Positions 8,472 through 16,103 of a DNA stretch of 64,000 nucleotides are shown here, one piece after another. The DNA comes from Streptomyces globisporus (GTDB lineage Bacteria > Actinomycetota > Actinomycetes > Streptomycetales > Streptomycetaceae). The notes below the pieces were generated by a model. The model was not told where the DNA came from. It saw only the letters and a list, made by a program, of their open reading frames with translations, and made no database searches. Where the stretch lies: positions 1-64,000 of the forward strand of contig NZ_QWFA01000005.1 in the NCBI RefSeq assembly GCF_003501885.1, in the 5' to 3' direction. Numbering within the stretch: the first letter of the stretch is position 1; every line of letters begins with the position of its first letter. Position numbers and translations under genes: made by a program.

Positions 8472-9113
8472 GTGGCAAGAGTCCGGTTGAACGTGGCGGA
8501 GCGCCGTGAGGAGCTGCTGCGCGCCGCGGTCGAGCAGATCGAGGTCCGCGGGGTCTCGTCCGTGCGGATCGCCGATGTGGCCTCGGTGCTGGGCGTGAGC
8601 AACGCGCTCGTCCTCTACCACTTCTCGACCAAGGAGAAGCTGGTCGCGGCGGCGTTCGCGTACGCGGCCGAGGCCGATCTCGCCCACCTCCGCAAGCTGC
8701 TGGCCCGCCGCACCACCGCCGTACGCCGGCTGCGGGCGGCGGTGCGGTGGTACGCGCCGACGGGAACGGCCAAGGGGTGGCGGCTGTGGATCGAGGGCTG
8801 GGCCGCCTCGCTGCGCGACCCCGCCCTGCGTGAGGTCGCGGGCGACCTCGACCAGCGGTGGAAGACGGAGCTGGCCCAGGTCATCGAGGAGGGCGCCGGC
8901 GCCGGAGAGTTCCGGTGCGACGATCCCCGGTCGGCGGCCTGGCGGCTGACCGCCCTGCTGGACGGGATGGCGGTGCAGACGACCTCGTACGCGGGTCCGC
9001 TCTCCCGGACCACGATGCTGCGGTGGACCGACGAGGCGCTCGCCCGTGAGCTGGGCATCGACCTCGCCGATCTGACCGGTGCGCCGGTCGCGGGCGCCCC
9101 GGCCGACGGGTAA
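8472..9113 (+). CDS. TetR/AcrR-family transcriptional regulator
   Basis: A 213-residue protein. Its N-terminal helix-turn-helix has the classic form RIADVASVLGVSNALVLYHF followed by STKEKLVAAAF. The C-terminal ligand domain (WRLWIEGWAASLRDPALREVAG, then AWRLTALLDGMAVQ) is of the BetI/TetR_C_6 type. TetR proteins mostly repress a neighbouring gene; candidates are the divergent PPOX gene or its own promoter. The GTG at 8472 follows a TAGGGT-like -10 (8460-8465) by six bases, so the mRNA may be leaderless. Confidence 0.9.
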   Translation: MARVRLNVAERREELLRAAVEQIEVRGVSSVRIADVASVLGVSNALVLYHFSTKEKLVAAAFAYAAEADLAHLRKLLARRTTAVRRLRAAVRWYAPTGTAKGWRLWIEGWAASLRDPALREVAGDLDQRWKTELAQVIEEGAGAGEFRCDDPRSAAWRLTALLDGMAVQTTSYAGPLSRTTMLRWTDEALARELGIDLADLTGAPVAGAPADG

Positions 9114-9180
9114 CCGCCCGGCCCCTTCCTCTGCCCCTTCATCGCGCCCGACCCCCGGCCGAGGCTGACCGGCCTCCGGG

Positions 9181-10182
9181 TCAGGTCTGGCGCACCGGTG
9201 CGTAGGCCGCCCCCTCCAGCCCGAACGTCCAGGCCACCCCGTCCTTCGCGGTTCGCGTGGTGGGCGGGACGCGCAGCCAGTAGGTGCGGTAGGTGCCGTC
9301 CGGCTCGGGGGTGGAGTTGACCACCTCGACCATCGCCACGTCCTCGTCGCCGTCGAGGGCGATGCGCCAGAGGATGCCCGTCTCGTCGCGGTGGACGGGC
9401 TCGGCGCCCGACTCGGTGAGATACCGGTCGTAGCCGTAGTACTCCAGCATCACCCGGCGCAGCTCCGCGTTCTCCTCGGCGCGGATCCGCTCGGGGGTGA
9501 GGGAGGACAGCTCGTCGAGGAACGCGGCGGGCACGGGCATGCCGCGCCAGGCGTGCAGGGCGAACCCGTCCCCGTACGCGAGTGCCGGCCCCTCCCCGTG
9601 GTCGAGCCGGCCCGCCTCGTCGCGGTGGAGGACGTCGGGCCGCTCGGTGATGACCACGGCGTTCTCGTAGGGCCACCACCAGCCGGCGTTGCGGGCCACC
9701 TCGGCGAGGCCCGCGAGCCGGTCGCCGTGCCCGTCGAAGGCGGCGAGCCATGCGGCGTCGTGCTGGCCGAGCACCGCGTCCAGGAGCACCAGCCGGACGG
9801 CCCCCTCGTCCTGGGGCCGGGGCGCCAGGTCGGCGACGACCCCGGTCCGTATCCGCTCGGCGAGTGCGGCCGTGGTCTCCCACAGCTGGGCTCCGGTGGC
9901 GGACCAGAGCGCCGACCAGCCCGCCGGGCCCAGCTCGTCGTACATCCGGCGGCGCTCGTCCGCCCAGGGGCGGGTGCGGACCTCCTCGCGCACCGACCGT
10001 CCGGCGTCGGTCAGCTTCTCCACCGCCTCGACGGCGGCCCGGGGCGATGCGGCCCAGATGATCCGGTCCGGCTCGGCCAGCCCGGCGGTGCGGTAGGCGC
10101 GCCGCACCCCGGCCTCGGCCGCCGCCCGGTCCGCCCGGCCGGTCGCCGCCGCCACGCTCCGCCAGGAATTCACGTTCTGCAT
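9181..10182 (-). CDS. DUF6745-domain protein, unknown function
   Basis: A 333-residue protein of the DUF6745 type, recognised from blocks such as WWPYENAVVITERPDVLHRD, EGPALAYGDGFALHAWRGMP and ESGAEPVHRDETGILWRI. No function is known. The first ~160 residues are helical and Ala-rich; the rest looks like beta-strand repeats. It reads leftward together with a 108-residue gene, 99 bases away, and both diverge from the STM4015-STM4011 operon. A functional link to that operon is inferred from position only. Start is ATG at 10182. Confidence 0.75.
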   Translation of the reverse strand: MQNVNSWRSVAAATGRADRAAAEAGVRRAYRTAGLAEPDRIIWAASPRAAVEAVEKLTDAGRSVREEVRTRPWADERRRMYDELGPAGWSALWSATGAQLWETTAALAERIRTGVVADLAPRPQDEGAVRLVLLDAVLGQHDAAWLAAFDGHGDRLAGLAEVARNAGWWWPYENAVVITERPDVLHRDEAGRLDHGEGPALAYGDGFALHAWRGMPVPAAFLDELSSLTPERIRAEENAELRRVMLEYYGYDRYLTESGAEPVHRDETGILWRIALDGDEDVAMVEVVNSTPEPDGTYRTYWLRVPPTTRTAKDGVAWTFGLEGAAYAPVRQT

Positions 10183-10281
10183 CGGTTGTCCCCGTCCCCT
10201 GCTGTGCTCGATCTGTTCTGGAAGGCTGTGCTCGCTCAGTGCGCTCCGGCTGTCCGTGCGTGCTCCGGCACGGCGGAACGG

Positions 10282-10608
10282 TCAGTCCGCCACGATGCGG
10301 ACCGCGCCCGGGGCGTACTCCCGCTGGCGCACGACGCGGAACCAGCCCTTGGGCAGCGGGATCACCGCGTGCTCCTCGTGCACCACCCGGCCGCCCTCGG
10401 GGAGATGAAGCAGCATCGGGCCGAACTGTCCCGCTTCCCGGATCAGCCGGCCGGGGCCCTGCACGGCGTGCGCGTGTCCGGTGACCTCCCCCAGCGCGAG
10501 CACCAGCCGCCCCCGCCCGTCGCGCAGTTCGCCCGGAGCCTCCAGGAAGGGGGCGGGCACCGCCGACTCGTCCAGCTCCATGATCAGTACATCGCCCTGC
10601 CGGTACAC
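10282..10608 (-). CDS. Conserved hypothetical protein, 108 residues
   Basis: A small beta-rich protein: VYRQGDVLIMELDESAVPAP, ALGEVTGHAHAVQGPGRLIR, LLHLPEGGRVVHEEHAVIPL, KGWFRVVRQREY. The two HxH/HEEH segments suggest a possible metal or ligand site, but I cannot name a fold with confidence. Of the available starts I prefer GTG at 10608, which has AGGGGAG six bases upstream. It is co-directional with the DUF6745 gene and divergent from the STM4015-type operon. Confidence 0.65.
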   Translation of the reverse strand: MYRQGDVLIMELDESAVPAPFLEAPGELRDGRGRLVLALGEVTGHAHAVQGPGRLIREAGQFGPMLLHLPEGGRVVHEEHAVIPLPKGWFRVVRQREYAPGAVRIVAD

Positions 10609-10642
10609 AGACGTCTCCCCTCGTCGCGGCACCCGCTGTGCC

Positions 10643-10672
10643 GACCCTGCGAAAAACGCTACGGGCAGGGTC
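10643..10672. promoter_or_regulatory. Inverted repeat in the divergent promoter region
   Basis: GACCCTGC (10643-10650) is repeated inverted as GCAGGGTC (10665-10672) with a 14-bp spacer. Next to it, reading leftward, are TTGTCA (10678-10673) and TAGCGT (10661-10656). Those hexamers are only 11 bp apart, too close for a standard promoter, so the site may instead be an operator. It lies between the start of the 108-residue gene and the STM4015 operon. Confidence 0.35.
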
Positions 10673-10783
10673 TGACAACGGCCCGCTTCGACGGCCGTGG
10701 ACGGGCCCCGGTCGCGGTGATGTCAGTGCGGCTTGATAGACCTTGCGGTCAACAGCCGTCCCCAGGATCAGGAGCTCAGGGCC

Positions 10784-11746
10784 ATGTACGGTGCGCAGCA
10801 TCTGCACGAGTTCGGCGGCCTTCCGGCCGTCGACTTCCAGCACACGACCGACGGCGGCTCCCGGCCCGCCGCGGATGCCGCGGCCTGGCGCGTCTCCGTC
10901 GATCCGTACGGCGGCGACGAAGACCGGGACCGGCCCTGGGAGGAGGAGTTCGCCGACTTCCTGGACACCGTCGATCCGGCCGGGGTCCGGGCCCTGATCA
11001 TCGGTCAGTGGGGCGAGGCGTACGAGGAGAAGTCGTCGGTCCCGATCAGCCTGGTGATCGCCGCCGCCGACCGGCTGACCTCGCTGGAGGCGGTGTTCGT
11101 CGGTGATCTGGAGGCGGAGGAGGCCGAGATCACCTGGATCGAGCAGTCGGACGTGACGGCACTGCTGGCCGCCTTCCCCGCGCTGACGGAGCTCGGGGTG
11201 CGCGGCGGTACGGATCTGGTGTTCCCGCCGACGAAGCACGAGCGGCTGCGGTCGCTGACGATCCAGGCGGGCGGGCTGCCGGTCGAGGTGGTGCGCGGGG
11301 TGCTGGACAGCGAACTGCCCGCGCTGGAGCGGCTGGACCTCTGGCTCGGGGTCTCCGCCTACGAGGGCAACACCGACGTCGCCGACCTCGCTCCGCTGCT
11401 CTCCGGGACCCGTTTCCCCCGGCTGCACCACCTGGGCGTGCGCAACAGCGAGATCCAGAACGAGATCGCCGGTGCCATCGCCTCGGCTCCGGTCGTCGCC
11501 CGGCTGCGGGTGCTCGACCTGTCGAACGGGACCCTGGGCGACGAGGGGGCGGCCGCCCTGCTGGAAGGCCAGCCGCTGACCCACCTGGAAGTCCTCGATC
11601 TCCACCACCACTTCCTCAGCGACGCCATGGAGGAGCGGGTCCGCTCCGCCCTGGAGCCGCACGGAGTCCGGGTCGACCTCTCGGAGAAGTGCGAACCATG
11701 GGGCGACCGGGGCGTCGAGGGCCGCTACACCGCGGTGTCGGAGTAA
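10784..11746 (+). CDS. STM4015-family leucine-rich-repeat protein, copy 1
   Basis: A 320-residue LRR protein of the STM4015 family. The N-terminal part (HLHEFGGLPAVDF ... FLDTVDPAGVRALIIGQWGE) is followed by irregular LRR units between about residues 85 and 285 (LTELGVRGG, LRSLTIQAGGLPVEVV, LERLDLWLG, LHHLGVRNSEIQ, LRVLDLSNGTLGDEG, LEVLDLHHHFLSD). It ends in the tail GRYTAVSE. Start is ATG at 10784, matching the beginning of copy 2 and placed behind AGGAG. It is the first gene of the operon and lies five bases ahead of copy 2. The function is unknown; a substrate or scaffold role for the downstream enzymes is my inference. Confidence 0.85.
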   Translation: MYGAQHLHEFGGLPAVDFQHTTDGGSRPAADAAAWRVSVDPYGGDEDRDRPWEEEFADFLDTVDPAGVRALIIGQWGEAYEEKSSVPISLVIAAADRLTSLEAVFVGDLEAEEAEITWIEQSDVTALLAAFPALTELGVRGGTDLVFPPTKHERLRSLTIQAGGLPVEVVRGVLDSELPALERLDLWLGVSAYEGNTDVADLAPLLSGTRFPRLHHLGVRNSEIQNEIAGAIASAPVVARLRVLDLSNGTLGDEGAAALLEGQPLTHLEVLDLHHHFLSDAMEERVRSALEPHGVRVDLSEKCEPWGDRGVEGRYTAVSE

Positions 11747-11751
11747 ACGCC

Positions 11752-12711
11752 ATGACGTATCTCGGGATTGAGCATCTGGAGCGCTTTCACGGACTGCCGG
11801 TCCACACCCCGGAGCCGTCGTCCGGCGCCCTGCCCGCCGCCGACTCGGTGGCCTGGCGGCTGGTGTGCGACTACGGCGAGAACGCGGGCTTCGCCGCTCT
11901 GTGGGAGCAGTTCCTGGAGTCGGTGGACACGACCCGGGTCCGAGCCCTCGTCATCGGCTCCTGGTGGAACGACGAGTACACGCCGTTCGAGCCGGTGGTG
12001 GAGCTGATCGTCGCCCACGCCGACCGATTCCCGGCCCTGCGTGCGCTCTTCCTCGCCGATGTGGTGGGCGAGGAGTGTGAGGTGTCCTGGCTGAAGATGT
12101 GCGACATCACTCCGGTGCTCGAAGCGCTGCCGTCGCTGGAGGAGTTCGGTGTGCGCGGCTGCGGCCAGGAGGGACTCGCGCTGCGGCCGCTGCGCCATGC
12201 GGCGCTGAAGTCGCTGCGCTTCGAGTCCGGTGGTCTGCCCGGCGCGCTGGTGCGGGCGGTCGTCGCGAGCGAACTGCCCGCGCTGGAGCGGCTGAACCTG
12301 TGGTTCGGCAGTACGTGGTACGGGGGCGACGCCACGGTCGAGGACATTCGGCCGCTCCTGTCGGGCGGTGTGTTCCCCCGGCTGCGCCACCTGGGGTTGC
12401 AGAACAGCGAGATCCAGGACGAGATCGCCGCCGCCGTGGGATCCGCTCCCGTCGTCGCCCAGCTGGAGACCCTGGCGCTGTCGATGGGCACGCTGAGCGA
12501 CACCGGCGGTGAGGCGCTGCTCAACGGTCAGCCCCTGAACCATCTGTCCACGCTCGACCTGCGCCACCACTACCTCACCGAGCCGGTGCTGGACCGCATC
12601 AGGACCGCCTGCGCACCCGCCGCCGTCGAGGCCGGCGAGGCCGAGGACGACTACGCCGATCCGGACGACGAGGACGACGAACCGGAACGCTATGTCGCGG
12701 TCAGCGAGTAG
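11752..12711 (+). CDS. STM4015-family leucine-rich-repeat protein, copy 2
   Basis: A 319-residue tandem paralogue of the preceding gene with the same layout: YLGIEHLERFHGLPVHTPEP at the start, then LRR units (LEEFGVRGCG, LKSLRFESGGLPG, LERLNLWFG, LRHLGLQNSEIQD, LETLALSMGTLSD, LSTLDLRHHYLTE). It differs by a long acidic linker (AEDDYADPDDEDDEPE) before the tail ERYVAVSE, which nearly repeats the tail of copy 1. Start is ATG at 11752. Its last 20 bases overlap the next gene, suggesting translational coupling. Confidence 0.85.
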   Translation: MTYLGIEHLERFHGLPVHTPEPSSGALPAADSVAWRLVCDYGENAGFAALWEQFLESVDTTRVRALVIGSWWNDEYTPFEPVVELIVAHADRFPALRALFLADVVGEECEVSWLKMCDITPVLEALPSLEEFGVRGCGQEGLALRPLRHAALKSLRFESGGLPGALVRAVVASELPALERLNLWFGSTWYGGDATVEDIRPLLSGGVFPRLRHLGLQNSEIQDEIAAAVGSAPVVAQLETLALSMGTLSDTGGEALLNGQPLNHLSTLDLRHHYLTEPVLDRIRTACAPAAVEAGEAEDDYADPDDEDDEPERYVAVSE

Positions 12712-13849
12712 CGCCGGGGGCGGCCCGGAGCCGCGCTTCGCGGTCGTCGGCAACCCGGACAACCGGCGGGTCGCCTTCTTCGAGGAGGCCGTCCGGTCCG
12801 CCGGTCTGCCCGCAACCCGGGTCGTGCCCTGGCTCCAGGTGCTGCGCGGCGAGGCGGCGTTCGCTCCCGGCGAGAGCGTGCGGATCGATTCGCCCGGTGA
12901 GGACGCCGAGGTGGATCGGCTGCTCCGCGGGGTCGACGACCCGACCCGGGTGGAGGGCTCGGCCCGGTGGTATGCCCACTTCACCTCGGCGGTGGAGGCG
13001 GTGGCGGGTGCGGTGTCCGCAGCGGGTGCCGAGGTGCTGGGCTCCCCCGCTGATATCGCCGTGCTCTTCGACAAGCGGCTGTGCCACGGGCTGCTCGGCC
13101 GGGCGGGGGTCCCCGTGCCCGCTTCGCCGACCTCCGGGCCGGCGGGGGCCCCGGTTCGCGGCTGGTCCGACGTACGGGAGTTGCTGCGTGAGCACCGGAT
13201 GCCCCGGGCGTTCGTGAAGCTCGCGCACGGCTCCTCCGCCTCCGGGGTGCTGGCGGTGGAGACGGCGGGTCCCGGCAGGGTCCGGGCGAGCACCTCGGTG
13301 GAACGGGACGCGTCGGGGCGGCTGTTCAATTCGCTGCGCGTCAGGCGCTACACCTCGGAGCGGGAGGTCGGCGCGGTCGTGGACGCGCTGGCCCCGGACG
13401 GGCTGCACATCGAGCGCTGGCTCCCGAAGGCGTCCCAGCGGGGCCGGGCCGCGGACCTGCGGATCGTGGTGGTCGGCGGCCGGGCGACGCACGCCGTGGT
13501 GCGGACGAGCACGAGCCCCATGACCAATCTGCATCTCGGCGGCGCGCGCGGTGACCTCGACGAGGTCCGGGCCGCCGTGGCGGCGGCGGGCGGCTGCTGG
13601 CGTGAGGCGCTGGCGATGTGCGAGCGGGCGGCGGCCTGCTTCCCCGGGACGCCCTGTGTGGGCGTCGACCTTCTGCCCACGGCCGGCTGGCGGCGCTTCG
13701 CCGTCGGCGAGGTCAACGCCTTCGGCGATCTGTTGCCCGGACTGACCGGTCTGCCGGGCAGCGGTGCCGAGGGCCTGGACACCTATGCGGCGCAGGTCGC
13801 CGCCGTACTGGACCGAGCAAGGAACCACCGTGCCGTCACCGCTTCCTGA
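12692..13849 (+). CDS. STM4014-family protein, ATP-grasp-like
   Basis: A 385-residue protein whose C-terminal two thirds has ATP-grasp features: AVLFDKRLCHGLLGRAGVPV, FVKLAHGSSASGVLAVE (nucleotide-binding strand and loop), RAADLRIVVVGGRATHAVVR, and VGEVNAFGDLLPGL, where Glu and Asn would be metal ligands. The N-terminus (FAVVGNPDNRRVAFFEEAVR) looks like a pre-ATP-grasp domain. ATP-grasp enzymes ligate a carboxylate to an amine or thiol through an acyl phosphate. Here the acceptor could be an LRR-protein tail or a small molecule. ATG at 12692 overlaps the upstream gene by 20 bases. Confidence 0.82.
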   Translation: MSRSASSAGGGPEPRFAVVGNPDNRRVAFFEEAVRSAGLPATRVVPWLQVLRGEAAFAPGESVRIDSPGEDAEVDRLLRGVDDPTRVEGSARWYAHFTSAVEAVAGAVSAAGAEVLGSPADIAVLFDKRLCHGLLGRAGVPVPASPTSGPAGAPVRGWSDVRELLREHRMPRAFVKLAHGSSASGVLAVETAGPGRVRASTSVERDASGRLFNSLRVRRYTSEREVGAVVDALAPDGLHIERWLPKASQRGRAADLRIVVVGGRATHAVVRTSTSPMTNLHLGGARGDLDEVRAAVAAAGGCWREALAMCERAAACFPGTPCVGVDLLPTAGWRRFAVGEVNAFGDLLPGLTGLPGSGAEGLDTYAAQVAAVLDRARNHRAVTAS

Positions 13850-14714
13850 CCCCGCCTCGCCCCCTGAATCCGGCCGGCCCGACATGGGCGAGGTCGTGGG
13901 CAGCCACGATCTGCTGCTGGTCACCCTGGACACCCTGCGCCACGATGTCGCCGTCGAGCTGGCGGCCGCCGGGCGCATCCCCAACCTGGCCCCGCATCTG
14001 CCCGGCGGCGGCTGGGAGGAGCGGCACGCCCCGGGCAGCTTCACCTACGCCTCGCACCAGGCGATGTTCGCCGGATTCCTGCCGACGCCCGCCTCCCCCG
14101 GGCCGCACCCGCGGCTGTTCGCGGCGCGGTTCGCGGGCAGTGAGACGACGGCCGACGGCACGTTCGTGTTCGACACCCCGGATCTGGTGTCGGGGCTGGC
14201 CGCCGAGGGCTATCGCACGGTGTGCATCGGCGGGGTCGGCTTCTTCAACCGTCAGGGGCCGCTCGGTTCGGTGCTGCCCGGAATGTTTCAGGAGAGCCAC
14301 TGGGAGCCCGGCTTCGGCGTCGCCTCGCCCACCTCGTTCGAGGAGCAGGTGGCGCGGGCGGAGGAGGTCGTCGCGGCGCTCCCCCGGGAACAGCGGCTGT
14401 TCCTCTTCGTCAATGTGTCCGCCCTGCACCAGCCGAACTGGTTCCATCTGCCCGGCGCGACCCGCGAGGCCGGCGACTCCCGGACCACGCACGCGGCGGC
14501 CCTGGAGTACGTGGACCGGCACATCGGCCGGCTCTTCGCCGCCGCGAGCAGCCGCCGCCGGTGCTTCGCCATCGTCTGCTCGGACCACGGCACCGCCTAC
14601 GGCGACGACGGCTACACCGGTCACCGGCTCGGCCACCCGGCCGTCTGGACCGTCCCGTACGCCCACTTCTTCCTCGAACCATCCGCAAGCCCGGAGCCGG
14701 AGGCCGCCCGATGA
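13830..14714 (+). CDS. STM4013/SEN3800-family hydrolase (alkaline-phosphatase superfamily)
   Basis: A 294-residue protein with a sulfatase/phosphatase-like core: SHDLLLVTLDTLRHDVAVEL (first metal Asp), APGSFTYASHQAMFAGFLP, where the Thr/Ser is the likely nucleophile position, and IVCSDHGTAYGDDGYTGHRL (Asp-His and His metal ligands). There is no Cys-x-Pro-x-Arg sulfatase maturation motif, so phosphatase, phosphodiesterase or phosphotransferase activity is likelier than sulfatase activity. Start is GTG at 13830 behind AAGGA. It overlaps the ATP-grasp gene by 20 bases and the next gene by four. Confidence 0.82.
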   Translation: MPSPLPDPASPPESGRPDMGEVVGSHDLLLVTLDTLRHDVAVELAAAGRIPNLAPHLPGGGWEERHAPGSFTYASHQAMFAGFLPTPASPGPHPRLFAARFAGSETTADGTFVFDTPDLVSGLAAEGYRTVCIGGVGFFNRQGPLGSVLPGMFQESHWEPGFGVASPTSFEEQVARAEEVVAALPREQRLFLFVNVSALHQPNWFHLPGATREAGDSRTTHAAALEYVDRHIGRLFAAASSRRRCFAIVCSDHGTAYGDDGYTGHRLGHPAVWTVPYAHFFLEPSASPEPEAAR

Positions 14715-16096
14715 CGATCACCGCCGGCACCCCCGCACCGCCCGCCGTCCGGCCGTACGAGAGTTACGTCTACGCCTATCCGCACAAGACGGCCTACCGG
14801 CCGCTGGAGGACCGCCCCGCCCTGCGGTCGCTCTGGGCGGCGGAGCCGAAGGACGCGCTCTCCCTCTATCTCCACATACCGTTCTGCGAGGTCCGCTGCG
14901 GTTTCTGCAATCTCTTCACCCGGATCGGCGCGCCCGAGGAGCTGACGACGCGCTATCTGGACGCGCTGGACCGGCAGGCCCTGGCAGTGCGGGAGGCGCT
15001 GGGCGACGAGGAGCCGGTGCGGTTCGCGGCGGCGGCGTTCGGCGGCGGGACGCCGACGTTCCTCACCGCCGGGGAGCTGGAGCGGCTCTGCGACATGGCC
15101 GAGAAGCGGATGGGTGCCGAGCTGAGCGCGGTCCCGCTGTCCGTGGAGACCTCACCGTCCACCGCAACCGCCGACCGGCTGTCGGTGCTGGCCGACCGGG
15201 GCACGACGAGGATCAGCATCGGTGTGCAGAGCTTCGTGGACGAGGAGGCCCGGGCCGCCGTCCGTCCGCAGCGCCGCGCCGATGTGGAAGCGGCGCTCGG
15301 CCGGATCCGTGACGCCCGGATCCCCGTGCTGAACATCGACCTGATCTACGGCATCGACGGGCAGACCGAGCGCAGCTGGCTCGCCTCGCTGGACGCGGCG
15401 CTGGCCTGGCGGCCGGAGGAGCTGTATCTCTATCCGCTGTACGTGCGCCCGCTCACCGGCCTGCACCGCCTCGGTCCGGCCGTGACCGGCCCCAAGGCGC
15501 AGGCCCTGGAGGACGCCGCCTGGGACGAGCAGCGGCTGCGGCTGTACGCGGTGGGGCGGGACCATCTGCTGGCGCACGGCTACGAGCAGGTGTCGATGCG
15601 GATGTTCCGGCGGTCCGACGCCCCGCGTGAACAGGAGGGCCCGGAGGACTACGCCTGCCAGACCGACGGCATGATCGGCCTGGGCTGCGGGGCCCGTTCG
15701 TACACCTCCGCCCTCCACTACTCCTTCGACTACGCGGTGGACATGCGGGAGATCCGGTCGATCATCGACCGTTTCACCACCACCGAGGACTTCTCCCGGG
15801 CCGAGGTCGGCCGGTACGTCGACGCGGACGAGGCGCGTCGGCGGCATCTGATGCAGTCGCTGCTCCAGGCGGCGGGGCTGCCGGTGGCGGAGTACCGGGC
15901 CCGGTTCGGCACGGATCCGGGCGCGGACTTCCCGGCCGAGCTGGCGGGGTTCGCGCGACGGGGCTGGCTGGACACGTCGGCGCCGGACGGTCTGCTCAGG
16001 CTGTCCCCGTCGGGCCTCGCCCACTCCGACGCGCTGGGTCCCGCGCTGTTCTCCCCCGGGGTGCGGGCGGCGATGGCCGCGTACGAGCGGAAGTGA
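14711..16096 (+). CDS. STM4012-family radical SAM protein (HemN/HemW-like)
   Basis: A 461-residue radical SAM enzyme. The [4Fe-4S] motif C59-x3-C63-x2-C66 lies in HIPFCEVRCGFCNLF. FGGGTPTFLTAGELERL, SVETSPSTAT and GVQSFVDEEARAAVRPQRR follow, in the order of coproporphyrinogen III dehydrogenase-like proteins (HemN, HemW), and the C-terminal region (VGRYVDADEARRRHLMQSLL) matches a HemN_C-type domain. The reaction in this family is unknown; relatives do decarboxylation, methylation, cyclopropanation or heme chaperoning. ATG at 14711 overlaps the stop of the preceding gene (ATGA). Confidence 0.88.
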   Translation: MTITAGTPAPPAVRPYESYVYAYPHKTAYRPLEDRPALRSLWAAEPKDALSLYLHIPFCEVRCGFCNLFTRIGAPEELTTRYLDALDRQALAVREALGDEEPVRFAAAAFGGGTPTFLTAGELERLCDMAEKRMGAELSAVPLSVETSPSTATADRLSVLADRGTTRISIGVQSFVDEEARAAVRPQRRADVEAALGRIRDARIPVLNIDLIYGIDGQTERSWLASLDAALAWRPEELYLYPLYVRPLTGLHRLGPAVTGPKAQALEDAAWDEQRLRLYAVGRDHLLAHGYEQVSMRMFRRSDAPREQEGPEDYACQTDGMIGLGCGARSYTSALHYSFDYAVDMREIRSIIDRFTTTEDFSRAEVGRYVDADEARRRHLMQSLLQAAGLPVAEYRARFGTDPGADFPAELAGFARRGWLDTSAPDGLLRLSPSGLAHSDALGPALFSPGVRAAMAAYERK

Positions 16097-16103
16097 GCCG
16101 GAC

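Noticed and set aside
8615-11662. 1015-codon leftward open frame
   Set aside because: It crosses four well-supported genes on both strands and has no domain. High GC at third codon positions keeps antisense frames open over long distances.
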